A stretch of 6,770 bases of DNA from Candidatus Atribacter hydrocarboniphilus (lineage in GTDB: Bacteria > Atribacterota > Atribacteria > Atribacterales > Atribacteraceae), in NCBI GenBank assembly GCA_003542295.1, contig DPKX01000052.1:1-6770 (forward strand), read 5' to 3'. A program made the translations under genes and the position numbers. The notes under the pieces were generated by a model. It ran no database searches, was not told the origin of the DNA, and saw only the letters and a program-made list of their open reading frames with translations. Positions 1 to 5,977 of the stretch are shown here, piece by piece. Numbering within the stretch: the first letter of the stretch is position 1; each line of letters starts with the position of its first letter.

Positions 1-6
1 ATGCGA

Positions 7-20
7 CGTGGCAATCTCAT
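7..20 (-). repeat. Edge-truncated dispersed-repeat arm, inverted copy
   Basis: These 14 bases are the exact reverse complement of 131-144, so this is an inverted copy of the left arm of the palindromic repeat further along. On the minus strand it reads GAGATTGCCACG followed by TCGC, after which the window ends, so the rest of the element lies outside. The motif belongs to a widespread bacterial class of dispersed palindromes recognisable by ATTGC...GCAAT arms. Only one arm is visible. Confidence 0.6.
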
Positions 21-44
21 TGAGCCAATTCGTTATTTTGAGGA

Positions 45-64
45 GTCCGGGGTTTTTACCGGAC
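45..64. repeat. GC-rich hairpin in AT-rich spacer
   Basis: GTCCGG at 45-50 pairs perfectly with CCGGAC at 59-64 around an 8-nt loop. It sits between the inverted repeat arm at 7-20 and the tandem repeats from 131, so it is probably another part of the same dispersed element. On the plus strand no T-run follows the stem, so I do not call it a terminator. Confidence 0.5.
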
Positions 65-130
65 ATTATAAGCATCGCATTAATTCCGATTCCACATTTT
101 CTCAATCCTACAAATAATAAAAGATGACTC

Positions 131-180
131 ATGAGATTGCCACGACCTCAAAAAACGAGGTCTCGCAATGACGGATTGGG
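131..180. repeat. Palindromic dispersed repeat, tandem unit 1
   Basis: An outer stem ATTGC (136-140) with GCAAT (165-169) encloses an inner stem GACCTC (144-149) with GAGGTC (157-162) around an A-rich loop. The right flank reads ATGACGGATTG. The unit is followed 53 bp later by a second copy with the same layout (35 of 48 aligned bases identical). This is the general form of the 'CGTCATTGCGAG' palindromes that occur in many bacterial genomes between genes. It encodes no protein. Whether it is mobilised, structural or transcribed cannot be told from one locus. Confidence 0.7.
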
Positions 181-183
181 TTG

Positions 184-233
184 ATGAGATCCTCACGCCC
201 TCACAAAGTGAGGGCTCAGGATGACCGATTGAG
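184..233. repeat. Palindromic dispersed repeat, tandem unit 2
   Basis: The outer stem ATCCT (189-193) pairs with AGGAT (218-222), and the inner stem GCCCTCAC (197-204) pairs with GTGAGGGC (208-215) around a 3-nt loop. It aligns to the unit at 131-180 with a fixed 53-bp offset and no gaps. Three outer-stem pairs and one inner-stem pair are changed on both sides, so pairing is kept although the bases differ. The flank ATGACCGATTG matches ATGACGGATTG of unit 1. A further weak stem, ATTGAGG (228-234) with CCTCAAT (251-257), closes the cluster. Confidence 0.7.
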
Positions 234-301
234 GGCACCCCCTTAACCCTCCTCAATAACGGAATTCATTTGATGATATTTTCAGGATAGTATTCTAAAA
301 C

Positions 302-331
302 TTGACTGATTGGAACTCAATAAGATATCTT
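302..331 (+). promoter_or_regulatory. Possible promoter of the Pif1-WYL gene
   Basis: TTGACT at 302-307 resembles a -35 box, and TATCTT at 326-331 is a 4-of-6 match to a -10 box, with an 18-bp spacer. It lies about 45 bp before the preferred start codon. The surrounding sequence is AT-rich, so chance matches are common and the -10 element is weak. Confidence 0.25.
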
Positions 332-377
332 GGTGATACAATCAAGATAATATAAAAAATTGGGAGAAGCTGTTGAC

Positions 378-1991
378 TTGGTAAAAAAGAGTCCCCCGAA
401 TTCTCATTTAAAACCAAATAACAAGAACCATCCATATCCGTTGATTGAAATAACTGCAGAATTTGATACGGCGTTAAAGCTTTTAGAAAAAACCTCATCT
501 CACCTGTTTATTACCGGGAAAGCTGGTACAGGAAAATCGACCTTGCTTGAATTTTTTCGAAATAATACTTCAAAAAAAGTAGTGGTTTTGGCTCCTACCG
601 GTGTCGCCGCTTTAAATGTTAAAGGACAAACGATCCATTCTTTTTTTCGATTTAGACCGGATATCACTCTGGATAAAGTGGAAAAACTACACAGCGATTT
701 AATTGACATCTACCAGCAGGTTGACACAATTATTATTGATGAGATTTCAATGGTGAGAGCCGACCTTTTAGACTGCGTAGACCGATTTTTACGGCTTAAT
801 TGCAAAAAAAGGGAAAAACCCTTTGGTGGGAAACAAATGGTTTTCATTGGAGACCTTTATCAGCTTCCTCCGGTGATCAAAAGAGGAGAAAAGGATATTT
901 TTAAAAACAAATATAAGACTGGGTATTTTTTCTCAGCTCAAGCTTTTAACGACCTTCCCCTGACATTAATTGAACTGGATAAGATTTTCCGTCAGAAAGA
1001 TGAAAAATTCATTGAAATTCTCAATGCCATACGAAATGGGACGGTTACCGATGAACATTTAAATACTCTCAATACCAGATATGATCCGAATTATGAACCG
1101 AACCCGGAAGACTTTTGCATATCCCTCACCACCCGTAACAGTACGGCAAATAAAATCAATCAGGAACAACTGGAAAAAATTTCCGGCACGTTCTATTATT
1201 TTGATTCCAAAATCGAAGGGAATTTTGAACCCCAGAACTTTCCTACCGAAGAGATTATCGGTTTAAAAAAGGGAGCTCAAGTCATGCTATTAAACAATGA
1301 TCCCTCTGGTCGCTGGGTGAATGGAAGCGTCGGGAAGGTTGTTCTATGTAATCAAGATAAAGAAAATGAGTCATCTTCAGTGATAGTTGAATTAACCGAT
1401 GGAGATCTGGTTAAAGTGGAACCTTACACCTGGGAGATCTTCGAATACCAGTATGATGAAGGTGATTCATTGATTAAAACCCAAACCCTAGGTTCTTTCA
1501 CTCAACTCCCTTTGCGGTTAGCATGGGCGATTACCATCCATAAAAGCCAGGGAAAGACTTTTGATCGTATTGTTCTTGATCTTGAGAGAGGGGCTTTTTC
1601 ACCCGGGCAGGTCTATGTGGCTTTGAGCCGGTGTACCTCACTTACAGGGATAGTACTCAAACAACCTATCCAAAAAAAACACATCTTTGCTGACTGGAAA
1701 GTATCAGAGTTTCTCACTCGCTATCAATACCGGATATCCGATGAAAAGATGCCATTAGAAGAAAAGCTTCATTTTCTTCAGCAAGCTATTGAAGCGAAAA
1801 GAAAATTGGAAATTGTATATCTCAAAACCAACGATGAAAAATCCAAACGAATAATCGAACCATTTTATTTAGGTGAACTCGATTACCAGGGGAAACACTT
1901 TTTCGGACTCGAAGCCTATTGTTTTAAAAGAAAAGAGATGAGACACTTTCGAGTCGATCGAATTCTTGAGATGAAAGAAGTTGAAATCTAA
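378..1991 (+). CDS. Pif1-family DNA helicase with C-terminal WYL domain
   Basis: This is a 5'-to-3' superfamily 1B DNA helicase of the Pif1/RecD-like group, expected to unwind forked or structured DNA (G-quadruplexes, R-loops) using ATP. Counting from TTG 378 (537 aa), it shows Walker A GKAGTGKS (47-54), motif Ia with APTGVAA (about 73-79), Walker B DEIS (121-124), motif III GDLYQLPPV (158-166), motif V with HKSQGKTFD (388-396) and motif VI with VALSRC (414-419). Residues about 461-537 form a WYL-type domain: an AIEAKRKLEIVY strand, then IIEPFYL, and a closing FRVDRI. The same fusion is known in Thermotoga elfii Pif1, where WYL is an accessory single-strand DNA binding module. An in-frame TTG at 360 would add six residues but has no ribosome-binding site, whereas TTG 378 follows GGGAGAAG (362-369) by 8 nt. 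All helicase motifs are intact. The gene appears to be transcribed alone. Confidence 0.9.
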   Translation: MVKKSPPNSHLKPNNKNHPYPLIEITAEFDTALKLLEKTSSHLFITGKAGTGKSTLLEFFRNNTSKKVVVLAPTGVAALNVKGQTIHSFFRFRPDITLDKVEKLHSDLIDIYQQVDTIIIDEISMVRADLLDCVDRFLRLNCKKREKPFGGKQMVFIGDLYQLPPVIKRGEKDIFKNKYKTGYFFSAQAFNDLPLTLIELDKIFRQKDEKFIEILNAIRNGTVTDEHLNTLNTRYDPNYEPNPEDFCISLTTRNSTANKINQEQLEKISGTFYYFDSKIEGNFEPQNFPTEEIIGLKKGAQVMLLNNDPSGRWVNGSVGKVVLCNQDKENESSSVIVELTDGDLVKVEPYTWEIFEYQYDEGDSLIKTQTLGSFTQLPLRLAWAITIHKSQGKTFDRIVLDLERGAFSPGQVYVALSRCTSLTGIVLKQPIQKKHIFADWKVSEFLTRYQYRISDEKMPLEEKLHFLQQAIEAKRKLEIVYLKTNDEKSKRIIEPFYLGELDYQGKHFFGLEAYCFKRKEMRHFRVDRILEMKEVEI

Positions 1992-2366
1992 AAATTCATA
2001 ATATAACTAATTTGTCGAGAAAATAATGTAATTAATAAATAATAGAAAAGTTTTACAACACCGATGATCCTTTCATTCGTGAAATAAGTAATGCCCTGAA
2101 ATGCCGTCATAAAAAGAAAAAATCACCAAGCCTTTCCCTAGATTACTGCTTATTTATAACTAATTATCCACTAATTTAAACCTAAAGGAATGGTTCATAA
2201 CCGAAAATTTTATTTACCAATTTCTTGAACATACAATTGCTTATATATTTGATCTCGTTTTCCTTGCTTGGGAATCCTGGTCAGAATTCTATGTGAAGAA
2301 AGACCATGAAAGAGAAAATTTTGGTTAAATAGCGAAAGCTGAAAGTGACTAGAATTGTATTAGTTT
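1992..2366. other. AT-rich spacer, possible decayed coding sequence
   Basis: No intact gene is visible here. Two overlapping open stretches without standard start codons look protein-like. One, at 2039-2179, contains FYNTDDPFIREISNALK. The other, at 2164-2328 in a different frame, contains YQFLEHTIAYIFDLVFLAWE. They could be remains of one frameshifted gene or chance readings. I do not recognise a family. No clear terminator hairpin follows the helicase gene, whose end converges with the minus-strand gene at 2367. Confidence 0.3.
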
Positions 2367-2582
2367 CTACTGCTTTTTATTATCGGCTTTCTCAAACTTA
2401 TCAACCTTTTTTGAAGAAACCTTGATTATTTCCTGGCTTAACTGGTTTATTTCTTTATTGATCTTGCGAATACGGTGGTTGATGAGAATAAGGATTAATA
2501 AAGGAAGAGATATAAGCAAGATATAGAAGAAAAGGGAATACAGGTTTATTTGATTTTCTGGTGTAAATGAAATTGAGGCCAA
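2367..2582 (-). CDS. Small membrane protein with basic/coiled C-terminus; start uncertain
   Basis: I do not recognise this gene with confidence. Read from TTG at 2582 it has 71 residues: a short polar start, one strong membrane segment at about residues 14-34 (LYSLFFYILLISLPLLILIL), then a charged helical tail starting NHRIRKINKEINQLSQEI and ending in Lys/Asp-rich sequence. One pass with a basic cytoplasmic side is expected. The TTG has no SD. The frame stays open upstream to a TAG at 2639-2637, which overlaps a strong SD (AGGAGG, 2638-2633). Eight bases after that SD is ATT (2624-2622), and the extra residues form a second hydrophobic stretch ending LILASISF, like a signal peptide. Translation probably begins there, giving about 85 aa. 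The layout recalls CcmD-like small membrane proteins, but no cytochrome-biogenesis genes are nearby and I regard that as weak. The gene stands alone between convergent and divergent neighbours. Confidence 0.5.
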   Translation of the reverse strand: MASISFTPENQINLYSLFFYILLISLPLLILILINHRIRKINKEINQLSQEIIKVSSKKVDKFEKADNKKQ

Positions 2583-2630
2583 AATGAGTGTGCTGGATAA
2601 AATCCAAGAAGTTGAAAGGATAATTAAAAT

Positions 2631-2638
2631 CCCCTCCT
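2631..2638 (-). promoter_or_regulatory. Strong ribosome-binding site without a standard start codon
   Basis: On the minus strand this reads AGGAGGGG, close to an ideal SD. No ATG, GTG or TTG lies within 15 nt downstream. The in-frame codons that follow are ATT, TTA, ATT, ATC. The second ATT (2624-2622) is 8 nt from AGGAGG, an ideal spacing. This suggests a rare ATT start for the small membrane protein, or a base-calling error in a true start codon. Confidence 0.45.
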
Positions 2639-2646
2639 ACTAAAAA

Positions 2647-2673
2647 TTTTAAAGTTATTAAATAACTTTAAAA
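2647..2673. repeat. Perfect 27-bp palindrome
   Basis: The arms TTTTAAAGTTATT (2647-2659) and AATAACTTTAAAA (2661-2673) are perfect reverse complements around a single central base. The palindrome lies just upstream of the SD of the minus-strand small gene. Its two-fold symmetry with almost no loop fits a protein operator better than an RNA hairpin. Read on the minus strand, TTTTTA follows a few bases later, so a weak AT-only terminator is the alternative. Confidence 0.5.
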
Positions 2674-2962
2674 AAATTAATTCATAGGTAGGTAATATCA
2701 TATTTAAAGAAAAAATTCTACACTTTAGATTTGATCAATAGGGGTTTCTTTAACCTCAAACCTATCGGTTGCCTTTAATAGCCCAGGTTGAGAAATAAAT
2801 ATTTCAGGCCATTTGCCTCATAGGAATTTTTCATAGAGATAAAAGGATCTTATTGATTGGTAGCTTCTTAAATTTATAGTGAAGACCATGGCGAGTATAG
2901 AAAAAAAATTAATGAGATTATTCAAAAAAGTCATGAGAAATGGTTTTTTAATGAATAGTCAT

Positions 2963-2989
2963 TATTTATTATATTTTATATAATAAATA
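2963..2989. repeat. AT-only inverted repeat upstream of comM
   Basis: Eleven-base arms TTATTTATTATA without its last base mismatch region can be paired as 2963-2973 with 2979-2989 around TTTTA. All pairs are A-T, so the RNA hairpin would be weak. It could be a binding site or simply a consequence of high AT content. Confidence 0.35.
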
Positions 2990-3004
2990 TTATGAGGTAA
3001 TAAA

Positions 3005-3032
3005 AATCATTAATTATAAAAGAATAATGATT
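3005..3032. repeat. Inverted repeat AATCATTA/TAATGATT upstream of comM
   Basis: AATCATTA (3005-3012) and TAATGATT (3025-3032) form perfect 8-bp arms separated by 12 bp. The spacing brings the half-sites about 20 bp centre to centre, close to two helical turns, which fits a dimeric regulator bound near the comM promoter. A related half-site TCATTATT occurs at 2959-2966. No regulator gene is visible. Confidence 0.35.
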
Positions 3033-3075
3033 ATAAAGTTGTTGTTCTGTCTAAACCAGTGAAGGGGGATGCAAA

Positions 3076-4608
3076 TTGTTAGCGAAAATCTTGAGTGCGA
3101 CTGCCATTGGCATTGATGCAACTATAGTCGAGGCTGAAATCGATGTTGGCCCGGGAATGCCTTCCTTTAACATTGTTGGTCTTCCTGATACAGCTGTGCA
3201 GGAAGCTCGAGAACGAGTCCGTAGTGCTTTGAAAAATAGCGGTTTTACTTTTCCCGCCCGCCGGGTTACCGTCAACCTGGCACCGGCATCGCTTCGAAAA
3301 ACCGGCAGTGATTTTGATTTAGCCATTGCTCTGGGAATTTTAACTGCGACCGGCCAGACACATTTTAATTCCGACCGCACCATCGTGGTTGGTGAGTTAT
3401 CGCTATCTGGCGAAATACGACCAGTACACGGGATACTACCGATAGCTCACGCTCTTGCCAAAGAAGCCAGTATCTATCGTTTGTTTGTGGCTAATGCCAA
3501 TGCACGAGAAGGTGCTATTGCTGGGAAAGTGAAGGTTTATGGATTCCGAGACATCAACCAGTTGTCTGATTTTCTCAATGGGAATCAGTCCCTAATTCCT
3601 ACCACCATTGATCCTCAGAGTTTGTTCATCTATAGCAATAATGAGGAAGATTTATCAGAAGTCAAAGGACAGCGCCACGGGAAGCGAGCCTTAGAAATTT
3701 CGGCTGCCGGTGGTCATCACCTTCTTTTTGTCGGACCACCTGGGTCAGGAAAAACCATGCTGTCTAAAAGATTACCTGGATTATTGCCTCTTTTATCGTT
3801 AGATGAAGCAATAGAAGTGACCAAAATCCATAGTGTTGCCGGACTGATATCCGGTGACCAGCCCTTAGTTACCAGTCGCCCGTTTCGATCGCCCCACCAT
3901 ACCATTTCCGATGTGGCTCTGATAGGTGGTGGTCAATGGCCGCGTCCTGGAGAAATAAGTCTTTCTCATCATGGTGTACTCTTTTTGGACGAAGTTCTTG
4001 AGTTTAAGAGAAATGTATTGGAAGCACTACGGGAACCCCTTGAGGAAGGGAGGATAACTATATCTCGTGCTAGCATGACCACCACCTATCCAGCAAAATT
4101 TACCCTGGTAGCATCATGTAATCCATGTCCCTGCGGCTTCTTGGGGGATACCAAGAAAACCTGTACTTGTTCAACCTCCCAAATCATCCGCTATCGGAGC
4201 CGGTTGTCCGGTCCTTTTTTAGACCGGATGGACCTGCAAGTCGAGATTCCCCGGTTGGATTTTTCCGACCTGTCCTCAAATACCGTTGAGGAAAGCTCGG
4301 AAGCGGTGAGAAAACGAGTTGAACAAACCCGACTTCTCCAAAAGGAAAGGTATCAAAAAGATGGGATGCATCTGAATGGGGAGATGAAAGTCCGACATAT
4401 AAAAAAGTTCTGTGTCTGTAGCCGAGAAGCTCACGATCTTCTTGAAAAGTCCATTGAAACTTTAGCGTTAAGTGCTCGAGCCTATCATCGGATTTTAAAG
4501 GTAGCTCGTACCATAGCTGACCTTGACCGATCAGAAAAAATTGATATTGAGCACGTTGCCGAAGCCATTCAATATCGAACACTGGATCGCAAATACCTGG
4601 AGTTTTAA
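3076..4608 (+). CDS. comM: ComM/YifB-family AAA+ ATPase (Mg-chelatase-like)
   Basis: ComM is a hexameric AAA+ helicase that promotes branch migration during integration of incoming DNA in naturally transformable bacteria. The family is also widespread in species not known to be competent. The 510-aa protein has the usual length and order: an N-terminal ChlI-like domain (residues about 20-140, with FNIVGLPDTAVQEARERVRS and NLAPASLRKTGSDFDLAIAL), a central Mg-chelatase AAA+ module with Walker A GPPGSGKT (220-227) and Walker B VLFLDE (301-306), and a C-terminal helical domain (about 410-505). The cysteine cluster typical of the family is present (C348, C351, C353, C363, C365), followed by RYRSRLSGPFLDRMD (372-386). 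The TTG start follows AAGGGGG (3062-3068) by 7 nt. The ATG at 3069 is in another frame. It is the first gene of a pair with dprA. Confidence 0.95.
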   Translation: MLAKILSATAIGIDATIVEAEIDVGPGMPSFNIVGLPDTAVQEARERVRSALKNSGFTFPARRVTVNLAPASLRKTGSDFDLAIALGILTATGQTHFNSDRTIVVGELSLSGEIRPVHGILPIAHALAKEASIYRLFVANANAREGAIAGKVKVYGFRDINQLSDFLNGNQSLIPTTIDPQSLFIYSNNEEDLSEVKGQRHGKRALEISAAGGHHLLFVGPPGSGKTMLSKRLPGLLPLLSLDEAIEVTKIHSVAGLISGDQPLVTSRPFRSPHHTISDVALIGGGQWPRPGEISLSHHGVLFLDEVLEFKRNVLEALREPLEEGRITISRASMTTTYPAKFTLVASCNPCPCGFLGDTKKTCTCSTSQIIRYRSRLSGPFLDRMDLQVEIPRLDFSDLSSNTVEESSEAVRKRVEQTRLLQKERYQKDGMHLNGEMKVRHIKKFCVCSREAHDLLEKSIETLALSARAYHRILKVARTIADLDRSEKIDIEHVAEAIQYRTLDRKYLEF

Positions 4609-4610
4609 AA

Positions 4611-5702
4611 ATGAAAGATCTTCCGTATTGGGTTGCCTTTAACCATTTACCGGGCATTGGTCCGGTGCGTTTTCAGAAAATAATTGAAACCTTTGGATCG
4701 GCAAGAGATGCCTGGCAAGCATCCCCAAAGGACCTCATCCACTGTCTTGGAGAAAAAATCGTTGAAGAAATTCTTCCAGTTAAATCATCGCTTCAACCGG
4801 AAGAGGTTTTCCAAACCATCGTCAAGCGGGGAATCCAAATTCTCCCCATTTCCGATGAACGATATCCGGCTTTATTGAGAGATATAACCTATCCGCCCTA
4901 TCTTCTTTACCAACGAGGGGATTTTGATTTCCGCTCCCATAAAAAATGGATTGCCCTGGTTGGAACCCGACGAGCCACCTCCTATGGGAAAAAAGTTGCC
5001 CAGTATTTAGCCCGCTCATTGGCTGAAGAGGGCTGGGTTGTGGTGAGTGGCTTAGCACTGGGTATTGATGGAGAAGCCCATTATGGTGCCTTAGAGGGAG
5101 GGGGAAAAACCGTTGCCGTTTTAGGAACTGGAGTTGATATTGTCTATCCAGGCTCGAACCGAGGATTAGCTGAACGGATTCTTCGCCAAAAAGGTGCCCT
5201 GATCAGTGAATTTGTTCCCGGTTTTGGACCACAAAAGGAAAGTTTCCCGGTCAGAAACCGACTCATTAGCGGTCTTTCATTGGGAGTAGTGGTGGTTGAG
5301 GCTCCTTTAAAAAGCGGTGCCATGATTACCGTCAACTTTGCTCTGGAACAGGGGAGAGAGGTGATGGCCGTGCCAGGGTCAATCTTTTCCTTCCAGAGCG
5401 AAGGCACTCACCAACTCATCAATCAGGGAGCGCGATTAGTCCATAACGTTGCTGATATTATTGAGGAATTGGGATTTCTGGCATCTCCCCAATCGAAAAT
5501 GAAGAATAATAAGCCAGCGCCCCCTGATTTGGATGAAGATGAAAAAGAACTCCTCAATCTGCTTGACATATCTGGATGTTATCTGGACGAACTGCTCACC
5601 AAAACTGGCTGGGATTCCGGTCGCTTTTACAAGGTCCTCCTCTCCCTGGAAATGAAAAAAGTCATTCAAACCTTTGCCGGTGGGAAGATTGGATTGGTTT
5701 GA
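4611..5702 (+). CDS. dprA: DNA-processing protein DprA (Smf)
   Basis: DprA binds single-stranded DNA in the cytoplasm and loads RecA on it, protecting transforming DNA. It is broadly conserved even where competence is unproven. The 363-aa protein contains an N-terminal helix-hairpin-helix region (LPGIGPVR at 13-20), a Rossmann-like core and a C-terminal winged-helix domain (about 305-361). Core signatures are VGTRRATSYG (117-126), SGLALGID (146-153), GTGVDIVYPGSN (172-183), FPVRNRLISG (212-221), the SGAMIT segment (235-240) and REVMAVPG (249-256). Its ATG is 2 nt after the comM stop, and its SD, GGAG at 4599-4602 with an 8-nt gap, lies inside the comM reading frame. Translation is therefore probably coupled to comM. 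In many bacteria topA follows dprA, but here it does not. Confidence 0.96.
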   Translation: MKDLPYWVAFNHLPGIGPVRFQKIIETFGSARDAWQASPKDLIHCLGEKIVEEILPVKSSLQPEEVFQTIVKRGIQILPISDERYPALLRDITYPPYLLYQRGDFDFRSHKKWIALVGTRRATSYGKKVAQYLARSLAEEGWVVVSGLALGIDGEAHYGALEGGGKTVAVLGTGVDIVYPGSNRGLAERILRQKGALISEFVPGFGPQKESFPVRNRLISGLSLGVVVVEAPLKSGAMITVNFALEQGREVMAVPGSIFSFQSEGTHQLINQGARLVHNVADIIEELGFLASPQSKMKNNKPAPPDLDEDEKELLNLLDISGCYLDELLTKTGWDSGRFYKVLLSLEMKKVIQTFAGGKIGLV

Positions 5703-5929
5703 AGGAGAATTTCAATATATCTTCATGCTACTTTGCAGTACCAGATGAGGATGAAAACTGGATCCTAATCCAGGTTTAATGTTTTAAAATTAAGTCAAGA
5801 ATGAAAGATTCAATTTCCCACCCCCACTTTAATCCTCTCCCGCCCGGGGAAAGACCAAAGCTGGTTTTTATTGAAATATTGATTAAAATAATACAGCAAG
5901 ATCATTTTAAAAAGTTTCTATTTAAGGTA
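5703..5929. other. Spacer between dprA and the trp leader
   Basis: No intact gene is seen. GGAG (5704-5707) directly follows the dprA stop but leads only to an 8-codon frame (ATG 5725). An open stretch in another frame (to TAA 5777-5779) contains CYFAVPDEDENWILIQV without a start codon and may be a gene remnant or chance. A possible terminator lies at 5758-5788. A short C/G-rich island (5816-5850) interrupts otherwise AT-rich sequence. Confidence 0.35.
5758..5788 (+). terminator. Possible terminator of the comM-dprA unit
   Basis: CTGGAT (5758-5763) pairs perfectly with ATCCAG (5768-5773) around a 4-nt loop, followed by GTTTAATGTTTT. The 6-bp stem is short and the T-run is interrupted, so termination would be modest. 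Its position, 55 nt after dprA and before a new promoter, is what would be expected. Confidence 0.4.
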
Positions 5930-5958
5930 TTGACAAAATAAAATTCATATGTTTTGAT
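5930..5958 (+). promoter_or_regulatory. Promoter of the trp leader transcript
   Basis: A perfect -35 box TTGACA (5930-5935) is followed after 17 bp by TTTGAT (5953-5958), a 4-of-6 match to the -10 box. GATACT (5956-5961) is an alternative with a longer spacer. Transcription would start near 5965, just before the first paired element of the T-box leader, as is usual for this class. Confidence 0.55.
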
Positions 5959-5977
5959 ACTTAAAATTAAAAAAATA

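Larger units (their letters stand above)
2674..3060. other. AT-rich spacer upstream of comM
   Basis: No supported gene lies here. The spacer is strongly AT-rich and contains two further inverted repeats near its right end (2963-2989 and 3005-3032). Several TATAAA sequences occur (for example 3015-3020 and 3032-3037), either of which could serve as a -10 box for comM, but neither has a convincing -35 partner. Confidence 0.4.

Noticed and set aside
45..64. GC hairpin considered as a terminator of an upstream plus-strand gene.
   Set aside because: The T-run lies in the loop rather than after the stem, and no coding sequence ends before it in the window.
131..233. Tandem palindromes considered as a CRISPR fragment.
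   Set aside because: There are only two diverged units directly abutting, with no unique spacers of constant length and no cas genes. The structure fits dispersed palindromic repeats.
2888..2983. A 31-codon plus-strand frame starting ATGGCGAGT, rich in Lys and Met, ending in an AT-only hairpin.
   Set aside because: It has only a weak GTGAAGA before the ATG, simple AT-driven composition and no recognisable family, so it is more likely chance.
4184..4657. A 157-codon minus-strand frame covering the comM end and dprA start.
   Set aside because: It lies entirely antisense to two confidently identified proteins and spans their junction, has no ribosome-binding site and shows no family motif.
5576..5779. 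A plus-strand frame overlapping the end of dprA and reaching into the spacer, ending WILIQV.
   Set aside because: Most of it is an out-of-frame shadow of the dprA winged-helix domain. The part beyond the dprA stop has no start codon of its own, so it is noted only as a possible remnant.
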